Shown piece by piece: positions 53,175 through 61,913 of a stretch of 64,000 nt of DNA; position 1 is the stretch's first letter, and every line of letters starts with the position of its first letter. The DNA is taken from the NCBI RefSeq assembly GCF_002563775.1, contig NZ_PDJO01000001.1:2366001-2430000 (forward strand). The letters are read 5' to 3'. A program made the translations under genes and the position numbers. A model generated the notes under the pieces. The model was not told where the DNA came from, made no database searches, and worked only from the letters and a program-made list of their open reading frames with translations. This DNA is from Thioclava sp. ES.031 (GTDB lineage Bacteria > Pseudomonadota > Alphaproteobacteria > Rhodobacterales > Rhodobacteraceae).

Positions 53175-53740
53175 TCTTCGCCTTGTGCTCTACAACCGCG
53201 TTAGGCTCAAATTCTTCATGAAGCGAAGCACATAATTGCTCCCCGCCTTGGCCGCCCGGTTTGTCGAGGGCAGCATGCCTGGGGATCGCTTTCTGAACAG
53301 AGTGGGCGGTCTGCGTCTGGAGCGGCTCCCCGACCTCACCGGTAACGACGAGCGAGATGGACGACCTTTTCGCCCGGGCTTCACCCTTTCCCCAGGACCG
53401 ATGCGAACCATTTCATCAATGCAGCTATCAAAATCACCCTCAAGATGCGCCGGACGGCTGACAATTTTTTTCTTTGTGAAGGCCTCGGCCGGTCGGTGGG
53501 TTTCAGGGCGTGACGCGTCTTTACCAGCTCGCCACAGGGCCGCTGCAGAGCGGCTCCTCGTCGCGGCGATTAGGAGAACTTTTTTCTTCGTCTCGCGACC
53601 TGTTGGCCAACCTCCATATTGAGAGACGAAAAGCAGCCCTTCAGCTCAGGGCCAGACCAAGAAAGGCATCCAGACACGAGTGACCGGACAGGCTTGAAAG
53701 CTGCCACGACTGGCAGTCGCGCAACAAAAGGAGAACCACC
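53175..53740. other. Integrase-downstream region, no clear gene
   Basis: 566 bp without a supported gene. Two T-rich motifs occur (53462-53478 and 53577-53592, see findings), and there is a CGTCTC...GAGACG inverted repeat around 53590-53630. It may be leader or decayed DNA in front of the 137-aa gene. Confidence 0.5.
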
Positions 53741-54154
53741 ATGCTGCGCACGCTCCCCAACCGGACCCTGTCCACTGAACCGCAACTTAGCGCCGTTCGC
53801 GCCCATTTCGCCGAGCACGGCACCGCGCTGTGCAACGCGGCGAAGCTCATCGACGGCGATGCTGGAACTGCTCGCGTTCTACGCATTATGTCCAGCCTGC
53901 GCGAAGCATCGCGTCTCGACCGAACGACGCGGGGTAAGCTCGTAGATCTTCATCGTCTCCTGTCCTTGGATCCCTTTATCGACGCATGCGAGCCCGATTT
54001 TTCGTGTTACGTCCTTCTCGACCCCGAAAGCCCTGAAGTAGAAGAGCTTTGCCTCCTCACGGACCAGCTGTTCGAGCTATTGGTCGAAATTGGGGAGCTC
54101 GATGAAGACCACGACGCACTGGCGCTCGCCCTCCCAGCGGAAGACGCTGCCTGA
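53741..54154 (+). CDS. Hypothetical acidic protein, 137 aa
   Basis: Starts at ATG 53741 behind AAGGAG. No signal peptide or transmembrane segment; the C-terminal half is strongly acidic (SPEVEELCLLTDQLFELLVEIGELDEDHD). No domain is recognised. It is the first of three small plus-strand genes (with those at 54453 and 54793) that lie between the second integrase and the HTH gene. The acidic, soluble character would fit a DNA-mimic or anti-defence-like protein, but this is speculation. Confidence 0.65.
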   Translation: MLRTLPNRTLSTEPQLSAVRAHFAEHGTALCNAAKLIDGDAGTARVLRIMSSLREASRLDRTTRGKLVDLHRLLSLDPFIDACEPDFSCYVLLDPESPEVEELCLLTDQLFELLVEIGELDEDHDALALALPAEDAA

Positions 54155-54452
54155 GACGGTGCGCCGGCCATCTGCAGACCGCACGGCCGGCGCCACACGC
54201 CAGGGAATGAGTAAGAGATCCACTCCGAAAGCTTACAACGACTTTGTCAGCACGGCTTGAGGCCTAAAATGGAGCGCCCGGAAAACTTCTTTTTCGTCGC
54301 CCACGAATGCCCTTCTTTCCAACAGCAAGAAGACCGGCGCGAAACAGCCGAAAAGACCAACTCGAACTCACACAATGTCTCCTGATGCATCCGCAGTGAA
54401 GCCGAAGAATAGGCGCCCACCACCGTTGCTGCTACACATGAGAGGAGAACAC
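54155..54452. other. 298-bp gap with T-rich motif
   Basis: No gene is seen. It contains AACTTCTTTTTCGTC at 54284-54298, matching the motif in front of the upstream gene, and the Shine-Dalgarno sequence AGAGGAGAACAC for the gene at 54453. Confidence 0.5.
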
Positions 54453-54803
54453 ATGCTCAAAACCACCAACCTCGAAACCGCAGAGGTCCGTCACGCGGCC
54501 GCATACACTGCAGAGCAATATCTTCGCCGTCACGGCGCGAGCCTCTGCGACCTACTCGACGCGCTCGAAGATAAGAGCGGGTTCGCATCTCTTTGCGACC
54601 TGCACAGCGCATTCGGACAGCCGGTCGCCGATCCTGATGCTGTCGAAATGGCGCTACAGGGCATCCACCGAGCTCTTGCGGATCAGGCACCTTCTTCGCT
54701 CGAACGGATCACTCAAGAAAGAGGACTGCCCGCCAGCGACATGACGCGCTGGCATGGCGCACGCGTCAGTGAGATAATTGCCCGGTTTCGCCATGGGAGC
54801 TGA
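54453..54803 (+). CDS. Hypothetical protein, 116 aa
   Basis: ATG 54453 follows GAGGAGAACAC. A soluble, mostly helical protein (AAYTAEQYLRRHGASLCDLLDALEDKSG) with no recognised family. Its 3' end overlaps the next gene by 11 bp, implying translational coupling. Together with the neighbours it forms an uncharacterised accessory cassette. Confidence 0.6.
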   Translation: MLKTTNLETAEVRHAAAYTAEQYLRRHGASLCDLLDALEDKSGFASLCDLHSAFGQPVADPDAVEMALQGIHRALADQAPSSLERITQERGLPASDMTRWHGARVSEIIARFRHGS

Positions 54804-55143
54804 GGCCGAGGCGACCTGTGACACACTGGAGCGGGATATACGCGACGTAACGCTCTGGCTCATTGAAACGTACGGCGTTGCTCGTATCCACGTCTCGGTT
54901 GAACGACACTTCACGCAAATCGACCGAGATCTCGCGGGCATCGCCGTGATGCTCCTATCCAGTCCTCCACCAGGGCTGATTGAAGCGGCGCACGAAGCAT
55001 TTCTCGCGCTCGGCTACGTTTTCGAAAGTTGGGCCGCGGACATCTACGTCCATCAATCCAGCCGAGACACGCATTCGAAACACGACGCCATTCAGGCCTA
55101 TGCGCGCGTCGAAAATGCGCTGCGCATCTGGCGATCGGCATAG
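54793..55143 (+). CDS. Hypothetical protein, 116 aa, coupled
   Basis: ATG 54793 lies inside the end of the previous gene. The protein (LERDIRDVTLWLIETYGVARIHVSVERHF...) is soluble with a mixed alpha/beta appearance and no recognised domain. It is followed by a strong terminator, so the two- or three-gene unit ends here. Confidence 0.6.
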   Translation: MGAEAEATCDTLERDIRDVTLWLIETYGVARIHVSVERHFTQIDRDLAGIAVMLLSSPPPGLIEAAHEAFLALGYVFESWAADIYVHQSSRDTHSKHDAIQAYARVENALRIWRSA

Positions 55144-55163
55144 AGAAATCAGGTGCATCCCGC

Positions 55164-55190
55164 AAAAGGGCGGCAAAGGCCGCCCTTTTT
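55164..55190 (+). terminator. Rho-independent terminator
   Basis: Perfect 11-bp stem AAAAGGGCGGC with its complement and a 4-nt loop, ending in a T run. It lies 20 bp after the coupled hypothetical gene. Confidence 0.9.
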
Positions 55191-55365
55191 AAGCTCCTCG
55201 TTCCTCGGCCCAAGGCCTAAAGGATTTTTCACAGAAATGCGCGAAATCGCAATACATTCACAGTATGCAGAAGTATGCGTAATTATGATGATCGTGCGGG
55301 TTCAATCAGTGACCAGGCCAAGCGATTAAGTGTCCATCTTCAACCATATGCCGATGGAGCACACG

Positions 55366-55509
55366 ATGAAAAAACCGAACCACGCCGCTGACATGAAGAA
55401 CGCAAACAAAGGCACGTCTGGACAGAACCAGACCCATGCCAAGAATGAGGGCAATCGGGGCAAGCAATTGAACCCAAACCAGCGCCCATCCAATCCCAAA
55501 AAGGCATGA
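55366..55509 (+). CDS. Very small basic Asn/Lys-rich protein, 47 aa
   Basis: ATG 55366, preceded by GGAGCACACG, opens a 47-codon frame ending at TGA 55507. The product (MKKPNHAADMKNANKG..., NPNQRPSNPKKA at the end) is highly basic, rich in Asn, Lys and Gln, and predicted to be disordered. Similar tiny Asn-rich basic proteins occur in alphaproteobacteria, but no function is assigned. Strong RBS and biased composition support reality; length is the reason for caution. Confidence 0.6.
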   Translation: MKKPNHAADMKNANKGTSGQNQTHAKNEGNRGKQLNPNQRPSNPKKA

Positions 55510-55512
55510 GAA

Positions 55513-55543
55513 CGTTGGTGGGGTGCACTGCACCCCACCAACG
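55513..55543. repeat. 31-bp perfect palindrome upstream of HTH gene
   Basis: Two 15-bp arms, CGTTGGTGGGGTGCA and its exact complement, with a single central C. It begins 3 bp after the 47-aa gene and ends 20 bp before the HTH gene. The minimal centre argues against a normal terminator hairpin and for an operator, probably for the HTH protein next door, or a recombination site. Confidence 0.85.
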
Positions 55544-55563
55544 ATAGTAGAAAGAGGAGCAGA

Positions 55564-56259
55564 ATGTCATCAAAGGGACCAGAGTACGAGCAGACACAGA
55601 AGCTCGTGAACATCGCAATGAAGTCGGGAATGACTCAAGACGAGATCGCGAAGCTATGCCGCGTCGACCAATCGACGGTTAGCAGGTGGAAAAGGAATGA
55701 ACGCCGCGCCAAGCTGCACCAGGTTACTCCCCTGCTCCAGCGTTTCGGGGAAAGGATGGAGCGACCACCCTTCCAGCTGTATCGGCGGACCAATACGCGC
55801 GACTCGGGCACCTCTGTCTCGCAGTTCCTAAAGGTGGACGGCCGCCTCTTATTACGAGAAGCCTATGACAATACACAGGATCGGAAGCCAGGCTGTGCAA
55901 TAGACCGAGCGATACGCGTCTCCGTTCAGGAAGTTTCGCGCGGGCGCTTCGCGCTTGTCCTCGAAAATGCCTCAGGCGCGATGCCGAAGAAGCGCGAAAA
56001 GAGCGGAGCGATCGATCTTCGCAGTAGGGATATGCCTTGGCACCTGCCGGAAACCGGAAACGCGTTTCTTCTAAACCAAGAAGAGCTTCTCTCTTGGGTC
56101 ATCAGCCTACCTGAGAGTGTTAAACAACAATGGCAGGACAGTTTTTTCGGAATTGAGCGTCTCGGCCTCCTAACAACGCTCGCTTTGCTCAAGCATGGTT
56201 ACAAGGTCAACGGGCTTCAAACCCTGACCGAAGAAGTGAGCGGAGCCGATTCCGCTTGA
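55564..56259 (+). CDS. HTH DNA-binding protein, 231 aa
   Basis: N-terminal Cro/CI-like HTH (residues 18-45: MKSGMTQDEIAKLCRVDQSTVSRW, truncated here for brevity) followed by about 190 residues of unknown fold that include basic and aromatic patches. ATG 55564 follows AAGAGGAG. Its position just behind a perfect palindrome suggests autoregulation. It may govern the preceding small genes or the island. Confidence 0.75.
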   Translation: MSSKGPEYEQTQKLVNIAMKSGMTQDEIAKLCRVDQSTVSRWKRNERRAKLHQVTPLLQRFGERMERPPFQLYRRTNTRDSGTSVSQFLKVDGRLLLREAYDNTQDRKPGCAIDRAIRVSVQEVSRGRFALVLENASGAMPKKREKSGAIDLRSRDMPWHLPETGNAFLLNQEELLSWVISLPESVKQQWQDSFFGIERLGLLTTLALLKHGYKVNGLQTLTEEVSGADSA

Positions 56260-56672
56260 GATTCCTACGAGGCGCGAATAGCGATCCGGAACACCCACTG
56301 ATCGCCGAACTGGCTACTTATGGCGTTAACCCGGAGGGTTGAACGCGTCAGGGGTCGCTGCTGCAAGGCAACGCCGCGCGGTGGGCCGTTACGCTCCTGC
56401 GCCGCTGCGATCTCGAAGGACCGAACGGGAGGGGCAAGGCGCGTATCTAACAGGTCGCGCACTTCCTCCTCTCCAAGGGGTATGGGGTGGGAGCCTGCGG
56501 GACCTCGGGGGCAAATGCCCTCGACGTTCCGCAGGCCATTTTCTTCGATTTGACATCGACCTGGCACAAGCGGCAACTAAGCGTCGACCTCCCCTCCCCT
56601 CTGTGCTTCTGTGTCCTGGTATGTAAGCCATCAATCGGCGTGAGTGCGCGCCCTCTCGAAAGCATACGGCAG
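56260..56672. other. Region without a confident gene
   Basis: 413 bp. A minus-strand frame (TTG 56576 to 56265, 103 aa, ending VNAISSQFGDQWVFRIAIRAS) has a purine-rich run upstream and could be a small gene or the remnant of one; there is no recognised domain. Confidence 0.35.
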
Positions 56673-56879
56673 TCAATGTCGAGAACTTAATCCGCTCAGC
56701 GAGTCTCTGACTAAAAATGCCGTGATCGCTTCGCAGCGCTCAAAATCATTTAGTCTGCGCACCCGCAGCAGCTCATGTGCGGACATCCCGCGTTCGCGGA
56801 GCTCTGCATCCGAAATTTCCTCAGCTACGGCGCGGTAATAATCGCCGTAGCTGTCGAAATTCACTGTCCGACTGTTCAT
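56673..56879 (-). CDS. Small hypothetical protein, 68 aa
   Basis: ATG 56879 is preceded by GGAGGTATTAGCG on the minus strand, a strong RBS. The acidic, helical product (YGDYYRAVAEEISDAELRERG...) has no recognised family. Antisense to nothing larger and flanked by mobile-element debris. Confidence 0.5.
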   Translation of the reverse strand: MNSRTVNFDSYGDYYRAVAEEISDAELRERGMSAHELLRVRRLNDFERCEAITAFLVRDSLSGLSSRH

Positions 56880-56939
56880 CGCTAATACCTCCATCTACGG
56901 CACCAAGGTCAGCCTTTGAAAAGGCCTAAGAGTACCGGC

Positions 56940-57168
56940 TGAATAGCGCCGTGTATCGTGGACGCCTTCTTTGCTAATTTTAAGGCAAGGAGGCCATGAT
57001 GAGCAGCACCAAGTTCAGCGACGATTTCAAAAGAGATGCCGTCGCGCAGATCACGGAGAGAGGCTACCCGGTCAGGGAGGTGGCCGAGCGCTTGGGCGTG
57101 AGCCAATACTCTCCCTACTCCTGGAAGAAGAAGTTCGCGAAGGCGTCTAAGAAACGCGGGGCTATTCA
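56940..57168 (+). mobile_element. 229-bp deletion derivative of an IS3 element (copy B)
   Basis: Starts with TGAATAGCGCCG and ends with the inverse of TGAATAGCCCCG (57157-57168), so both terminal inverted repeats are present. It contains only the first about 50 codons of orfA (KFSDDFKRDAVAQITERGYPVREVAERLGVSQYS, split here by the limit) and then jumps to the right end. It is MITE-like: mobilisable in trans if a full copy exists. Flanking trinucleotides GGC and CTC do not match. Confidence 0.8.
56999..57156 (+). pseudogene. Truncated IS3 OrfA within copy B
   Basis: ATG 56999 (or 56996) after AAGGAGGCC opens an HTH protein characteristic of IS3 OrfA (RDAVAQITERGYPVREVAER...SWKKKFAK). The reading frame continues past the element end into unrelated DNA, so the protein is not functional as transposase. 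Confidence 0.8.
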
Positions 57169-57385
57169 CTCTTACTGTGGCGCTCAAACCGACACATTTC
57201 CAAGGAGACAGCCAGGCCGGCAATTTGATTTTGAAAAATGAAGTCTGGATGCGGTGCATGACAGCTCAATTTATCGTCGTGATCGTAGAGAAAAATCGGA
57301 GCTTGAAAAATAACAATACTAACTTTTTCCGCTTATGTTCGGAAGAGCGCAAAAGGGCTCAATCAGTCTTGTCTGGCGGGAGACG

Positions 57386-57799
57386 ATGAGGCATCGTGCG
57401 TTCCAGAAAGACTATGAGAAGGTATTTTTGATCTTGCGTAATCCTGAATACGACCACTATCGGTCGACGCCGGACGGGTTGATCCCGGGACGGGACATTT
57501 CTGCTTGGCTCTGGTGGGTTCCAGCCATCGCTCTTCTTGTTGCAATCCTGCCCCTGCCGTATGGCTACTACATGCTGCTGCGCTTGGTAGTTTGTGCCGC
57601 AGCAGGCGTCATTTCATGGAAAGAATACTCCCTCAACGGGAAGAGATCGAACAGCTTTTCATGGATATTTGGAGTAATTGCAGTTCTCTTTAATCCGCTC
57701 ATTCCGGTTCACCTTTTCAAGCTGATTTGGGTCGTATTCAACATCATCGCAGCATTGACATTCATTGGTCACTTCCGGCTTCGATTGCGGCAGATTTGA
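57386..57799 (+). CDS. Small membrane protein, DUF6804-like
   Basis: 137-aa protein with four hydrophobic segments (ISAWLWWVPAIALLVAILPL, YYMLLRLVVCAAAGVISW, SWIFGVIAVLFNPLIPVHL, LIWVVFNIIAALTFIG). The pattern PYGYYMLLR...FNPLIPVHLFK resembles a widespread family of small uncharacterised membrane proteins. ATG 57386 is preferred (GGGAG upstream), with ATG 57335 an alternative. It is 130 bp before the GmrSD-like gene; association is possible but not shown. Confidence 0.75.
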   Translation: MRHRAFQKDYEKVFLILRNPEYDHYRSTPDGLIPGRDISAWLWWVPAIALLVAILPLPYGYYMLLRLVVCAAAGVISWKEYSLNGKRSNSFSWIFGVIAVLFNPLIPVHLFKLIWVVFNIIAALTFIGHFRLRLRQI

Positions 57800-57929
57800 T
57801 GTACCAAACCACTATATCCAATGAATATTTCATACCATCAAGGATCCTTATGTTAGGTCAAAACAACACGTCTCGGGCATCTCTCGTCAGGACACAGGGG
57901 CGTGACTTCAACCTTACCGAGGTGTCGAA

Positions 57930-60038
57930 ATGAAAGCGACCGACGCGAACTTTTTGTCCTTCATCAACAACTCAACGCAGTTCGTCATTCCGATCTACCA
58001 GCGAACTTACAGTTGGACAGAGCAGGAATGCAGGCAACTCTGGGACGATGTGCGCCGCGCGGGAAGTAGCGACTATGTTCAAGTTCACTTCCTGGGATCT
58101 GTTGTCTATATTGAGGAAAAGCTCTCGAACAATTCCAGTCGCTCGCCGGATCTCGTGATCGATGGACAACAGCGACTGACGTCCGTTCTATTGTTGCTTT
58201 CGGCTCTTGCACTTGTGATCGGGGATACTGAACCTGTCGACGGTTTTTCAACAAAGAAAATCCGAAATAGATACTTACTCGACCCGGATGAGAATGGAGA
58301 GCGCGCTTTCAAGCTCCTTCTGTCGAAGACTGATCGCACGACACTGAATGCGATTGTTACCGGAGACGATTTGCCTGAGAAGCCCTCGCTACGTGTCGAG
58401 CAGAACTTTGAGCTTTTCCGTCACTGGCTGGAAAGCGAACCTGATGCTGTGGTGGAAATCTGCGCCGGCTTGAACAAGTTGATGATCGTAGACGTTGCCC
58501 TTAGCCGGGAGCACGACAATCCGCAGCTGATCTTCGAAAGTATGAATTCGACAGGAAAGGAGCTGTCTCAGGCGGATTTGATCCGGAACTTCGTGCTGAT
58601 GGGACTGAAGCCTGACTTGCAGACGCGGCTCTATGAGCAATATTGGCGCAAGATGGAGGAGGGCTTTGGGCAGAGCGCCTACGTCGCCCATTTCGATGGT
58701 TTCATGCGTCACTACCTGACTGTCGTGACAGGAAGCATTCCCCGGCAGGGAGACGTTTACACAGCCTATAAGACCTATTCACATCAGCAAGTCGCCAAAG
58801 GCAAAGAGGTTACGGATCTCGTTAGAGAGGTCTGGGAGTTCTCAAAGCGTTATGGGGCTTTGGCATTGGGTCAGGAAAAGAACGTTCCGCTCGCCCAAGC
58901 ATTCAAGGATCTTCGTGAAATGAAGGTCGACGTAGCCTATCCCTTCCTTCTGGAAGTTTACCGCGACTACGACGACGGCCTTGTCACAGCCGACGAGTTT
59001 CTGGAAATCGCCCGGATGGTGGAGGCGTATGTATTTCGGCGCGCGATCTGTGCTGTTCCGACGAATTCGCTTAACAAGACTTTTGCGAATTTTTCGCGCG
59101 AACTCAAAAAGGACTGTTATCTGGAAAGCGTCAAAGCTCACTTCCTGTTGATGCGATCCTATCGGCGTTTTCCGCGGGATGAGGAGTTCATTGCAAGGAT
59201 ACAGGACCGCGATCTCTACAACTTCCGAAACCGCTCATATTGGCTTAGAAAGTTCGAAAACCATGGCCGCAGAGAGCGTGTCTATATCGATGACTACACG
59301 ATTGAGCATATCCTGCCTCAGAACGAAAATCTGTCACAGCAATGGAAAGACGATCTGGGTCAGGATTACAGAGAGGTGCAGGAAAAATGGCTGCACACAA
59401 TCGGAAATCTGACCCTGACAGGATACAACGCCCAGTACAGCGATCGCCCTTTCAAGGAGAAGAGGGACATGGAAGGAGGCTTCAAGGACAGCCCTCTTCG
59501 CGTAAACCAGGGGCTCGGTCAGATCAAGGTCTGGAGCGAAGCAGAGATCAAGAACCGTGCCGACAGAATAGCGCGTCATGCCGCGCGCGTCTGGGAGCTT
59601 CCAGATCTCTCGCAAGAGATCCTAAGCGCTTATCGGACGCCTGACACCGTGGTGAACGGATATTCGATCGATGATCATCCCCACCTGACGGAAGGAAAGA
59701 TGAGCGCGTTGTTCGAAGCCTTCCGAAAAGAAGTTCTCGCGCTCGATGAATGCGTCACCGAACAATTCCTCAAGCTTTATGTTGCCTATAAAGCCGAAAC
59801 GAATTTCGTCGATGTCGTGCCACAGGCAAAAGCACTTCGCCTGTCACTGAACATTGACCCTGGCACGATATCTGATCCCAGGGGCATGGTGGTCGATGTC
59901 ACTGGCGTCGGGCGCTGGGGGAACGGAAACTCGGAAGTGAAACTTAGCAACCCTGAAGATCTGCAATATGTCGTAGGATTGGTAAGGCAGGCCCTCGAGA
60001 CGCAGCTCTCTGGAGAGGAAGTGCTCGCTTACACTTGA
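57930..60038 (+). CDS. GmrSD-like DUF262/DUF1524 restriction protein
   Basis: 702-aa single-chain protein. The N-terminal DUF262 (ParB-like nucleotidase fold) carries IPIYQRTYSW near residue 20 and the IDGQQRLT motif. DUF1524 carries the HNH nuclease motif YTIEHILPQN (H460), and a C-terminal DUF5655-like domain follows. Fused GmrSD enzymes are type IV restriction endonucleases that cut modified phage DNA. The gene has clearly lower GC than the core and sits in accessory DNA, in keeping with a defence role. No methylase is nearby, consistent with type IV. Confidence 0.9.
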   Translation: MKATDANFLSFINNSTQFVIPIYQRTYSWTEQECRQLWDDVRRAGSSDYVQVHFLGSVVYIEEKLSNNSSRSPDLVIDGQQRLTSVLLLLSALALVIGDTEPVDGFSTKKIRNRYLLDPDENGERAFKLLLSKTDRTTLNAIVTGDDLPEKPSLRVEQNFELFRHWLESEPDAVVEICAGLNKLMIVDVALSREHDNPQLIFESMNSTGKELSQADLIRNFVLMGLKPDLQTRLYEQYWRKMEEGFGQSAYVAHFDGFMRHYLTVVTGSIPRQGDVYTAYKTYSHQQVAKGKEVTDLVREVWEFSKRYGALALGQEKNVPLAQAFKDLREMKVDVAYPFLLEVYRDYDDGLVTADEFLEIARMVEAYVFRRAICAVPTNSLNKTFANFSRELKKDCYLESVKAHFLLMRSYRRFPRDEEFIARIQDRDLYNFRNRSYWLRKFENHGRRERVYIDDYTIEHILPQNENLSQQWKDDLGQDYREVQEKWLHTIGNLTLTGYNAQYSDRPFKEKRDMEGGFKDSPLRVNQGLGQIKVWSEAEIKNRADRIARHAARVWELPDLSQEILSAYRTPDTVVNGYSIDDHPHLTEGKMSALFEAFRKEVLALDECVTEQFLKLYVAYKAETNFVDVVPQAKALRLSLNIDPGTISDPRGMVVDVTGVGRWGNGNSEVKLSNPEDLQYVVGLVRQALETQLSGEEVLAYT

Positions 60039-60560
60039 GAATTTCTTTGAGATGGGCAATTGAATGGTCGGGGATTTGCCACCTCTGCCAGGTTCTCGTC
60101 TTCGGTCTTCTTAGTCATCTGTAAGGTAATCATCACTTCGGCGGAATACAGGATATAGGTCACCCCTTCTCAGCCAAAGCCGGGGTGATGCCTGAAACTC
60201 GACATCACGATACTTGCGAGAAAATTTCAATCTCGAGGCGATCCGTGAAAGCTGTAATTTCGGTGTTTCCCTTCAGGACCGAGAGGGAACCTGCTATAGA
60301 AATATGAAAGAGTTGCTCCGGAACTATAGCGGCTCGTGAACCTTTCTCGGCTCTTGACGCATAGGTCACTTAAGGGGCACTTTCTGTCCGTCTTCAGGTG
60401 GAATTCTTTCAGCGATTTCGTTGTTTGTAATATTGGCCAATTTATCTTTTGTGCGCCGCATCGGCCGCTTCTCCACCGCCTTGCGGCGCTTGACCTGTTT
60501 CGAGCCAGAATAGCTCGTGATTACTGCCTCGTCACCGAGGCGACTTGTTGTGGAGAAAAC
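60039..60560. other. Intergenic region, no gene seen
   Basis: 522 bp between the restriction gene and the exported protein. The frame running into the downstream gene starts at 60336 but is not signal-peptide-like; TGGAGAAAAC-ATG at 60561 is the better start. TTGACGCATAGG near 60352 could be a -35 element. Confidence 0.5.
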
Positions 60561-61868
60561 ATGATCCGTTCTTATTCGATTTGCCTGGTGGCCTTGCTTG
60601 CTGGCACCACTTGCCTTGCACCAATTGCGCCGGCGTTCGCCCAGAGCACATCTTCCTCTCAGATGTCAGACATGCGCGCTGAAATCGCAAACCTGGAGAA
60701 AGAGATATCGAAATCTGAGGCAGCGGCGTCGAAATATGATGGCGGCGCTCTCGCTGCGATGGCTGATCTCAACACGCAAACGCTGCGACTGACAAAGTCT
60801 CTCCTCGAGGCCAGAGTTGCTGCGGAAGAAACAGGCGCACCAATCGAAATCAAAGTGCCAGCAGTGAAGCCCGAGCCGGATCTCGCGGCAAAAATTCTTG
60901 GTGAATTTCAAAAACAACAGAAAACTGTCAACGACGCCCTCAAGGAAGCGCAAGATGCGGGTGGCCTCATGGGTGCGCTTGCGATGACGCGCTATGAGAC
61001 TGAGAAGCTCACTCTTGCCCAGCTTCGGCAGGGCTGGCTACGTGCGCAATACGGAATTGCCTTCCCGGGGGACGCGCAGCAGACCGTCCAATTCAACGCA
61101 GCTCCTGATCAATCTCAGTCACCGCAAGACGCTAAACCCGGAGTGGCGTGGGCTGATCCTGATCATCCCGAGATCGATTACTCCATGGCCATTTTCTCCT
61201 CACTACACGATAGCGATTATGTCATGTCTGGATGGTGGGGTATCCAGCACAGCAAAGCTGCGATCGACGATAGCGCGGAAGTCGTTGCAATGAATGTTTC
61301 TGGCTACGGGGAGGGTTTGGCGATGCATCACCCCTCCCTGATTATCGGCTGCATTGAGCACGAGGCGCGTGTCATCTACGACACCGACGAATACCTGCTT
61401 TCCGATTTCAACTCTCATCGGATGAAGGTCACGGTGAGGGTCGATAATGCAGATGCGCGCAATGAATCTTGGTCAGAGTTGACGACCAGCGAAGGCGCAG
61501 GCCTGTTCGGGGCGAAAGCGGAAGCGTTCATTCGGGAATTGAGGGGTGCGAAAAAACTCTTCCTGAGGCTTCGCGAGAGAAACAACGCAAGTCATGACCT
61601 GGAACTCGATCTTGCAGGTTCAGAGCGCGCCTTCAAGGACACCGCCGATGCCTGCGGCTTTAGTTTACTTGCGCTTAGGCGCGAGGACTACCGCGCGATC
61701 CAGACCCTGCTGAATGCAGGCGGGTTTGATGCCGGGACGCCGGACGGTGTCTGGGGCGCGGGCTCGAGTAAGGCAATGCGGGCTTATCAATCCGCCAACG
61801 GGCTCGAGGAAACCGGTACTCCTAATGAAGAAACGCTCACGGCAATGGGCATCGAGATCTCGGGCTAA
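60561..61868 (+). CDS. Exported protein with PG-binding domain
   Basis: 435-aa secreted protein. The signal peptide ends at AFA-QS (residue 27); a coiled coil spans about 33-75 (MRAEIANLEKEISKSEAAAS); the middle is a beta-rich region of unknown fold; and the C-terminal 60 residues form a PG_binding_1 domain (YRAIQTLLNAGGFDAGTPDG, ...SKAMRAYQSANGLEETGTPN). A cell-wall-associated role is likely. No catalytic domain is recognised. Confidence 0.8.
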   Translation: MIRSYSICLVALLAGTTCLAPIAPAFAQSTSSSQMSDMRAEIANLEKEISKSEAAASKYDGGALAAMADLNTQTLRLTKSLLEARVAAEETGAPIEIKVPAVKPEPDLAAKILGEFQKQQKTVNDALKEAQDAGGLMGALAMTRYETEKLTLAQLRQGWLRAQYGIAFPGDAQQTVQFNAAPDQSQSPQDAKPGVAWADPDHPEIDYSMAIFSSLHDSDYVMSGWWGIQHSKAAIDDSAEVVAMNVSGYGEGLAMHHPSLIIGCIEHEARVIYDTDEYLLSDFNSHRMKVTVRVDNADARNESWSELTTSEGAGLFGAKAEAFIRELRGAKKLFLRLRERNNASHDLELDLAGSERAFKDTADACGFSLLALRREDYRAIQTLLNAGGFDAGTPDGVWGAGSSKAMRAYQSANGLEETGTPNEETLTAMGIEISG

Positions 61869-61882
61869 ACCCAGTTTTTGAG

Positions 61883-61913
61883 AAACGGGGCGGACGTATT
61901 TGCCGCTCCGTTT
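61883..61913 (+). terminator. Hairpin after the PG-binding protein gene
   Basis: 11-bp stem AAACGGGGCGG with CCGCTCCGTTT (one G-T pair), 9-nt loop. It is 14 bp after the stop but lacks a long T run. Confidence 0.55.
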
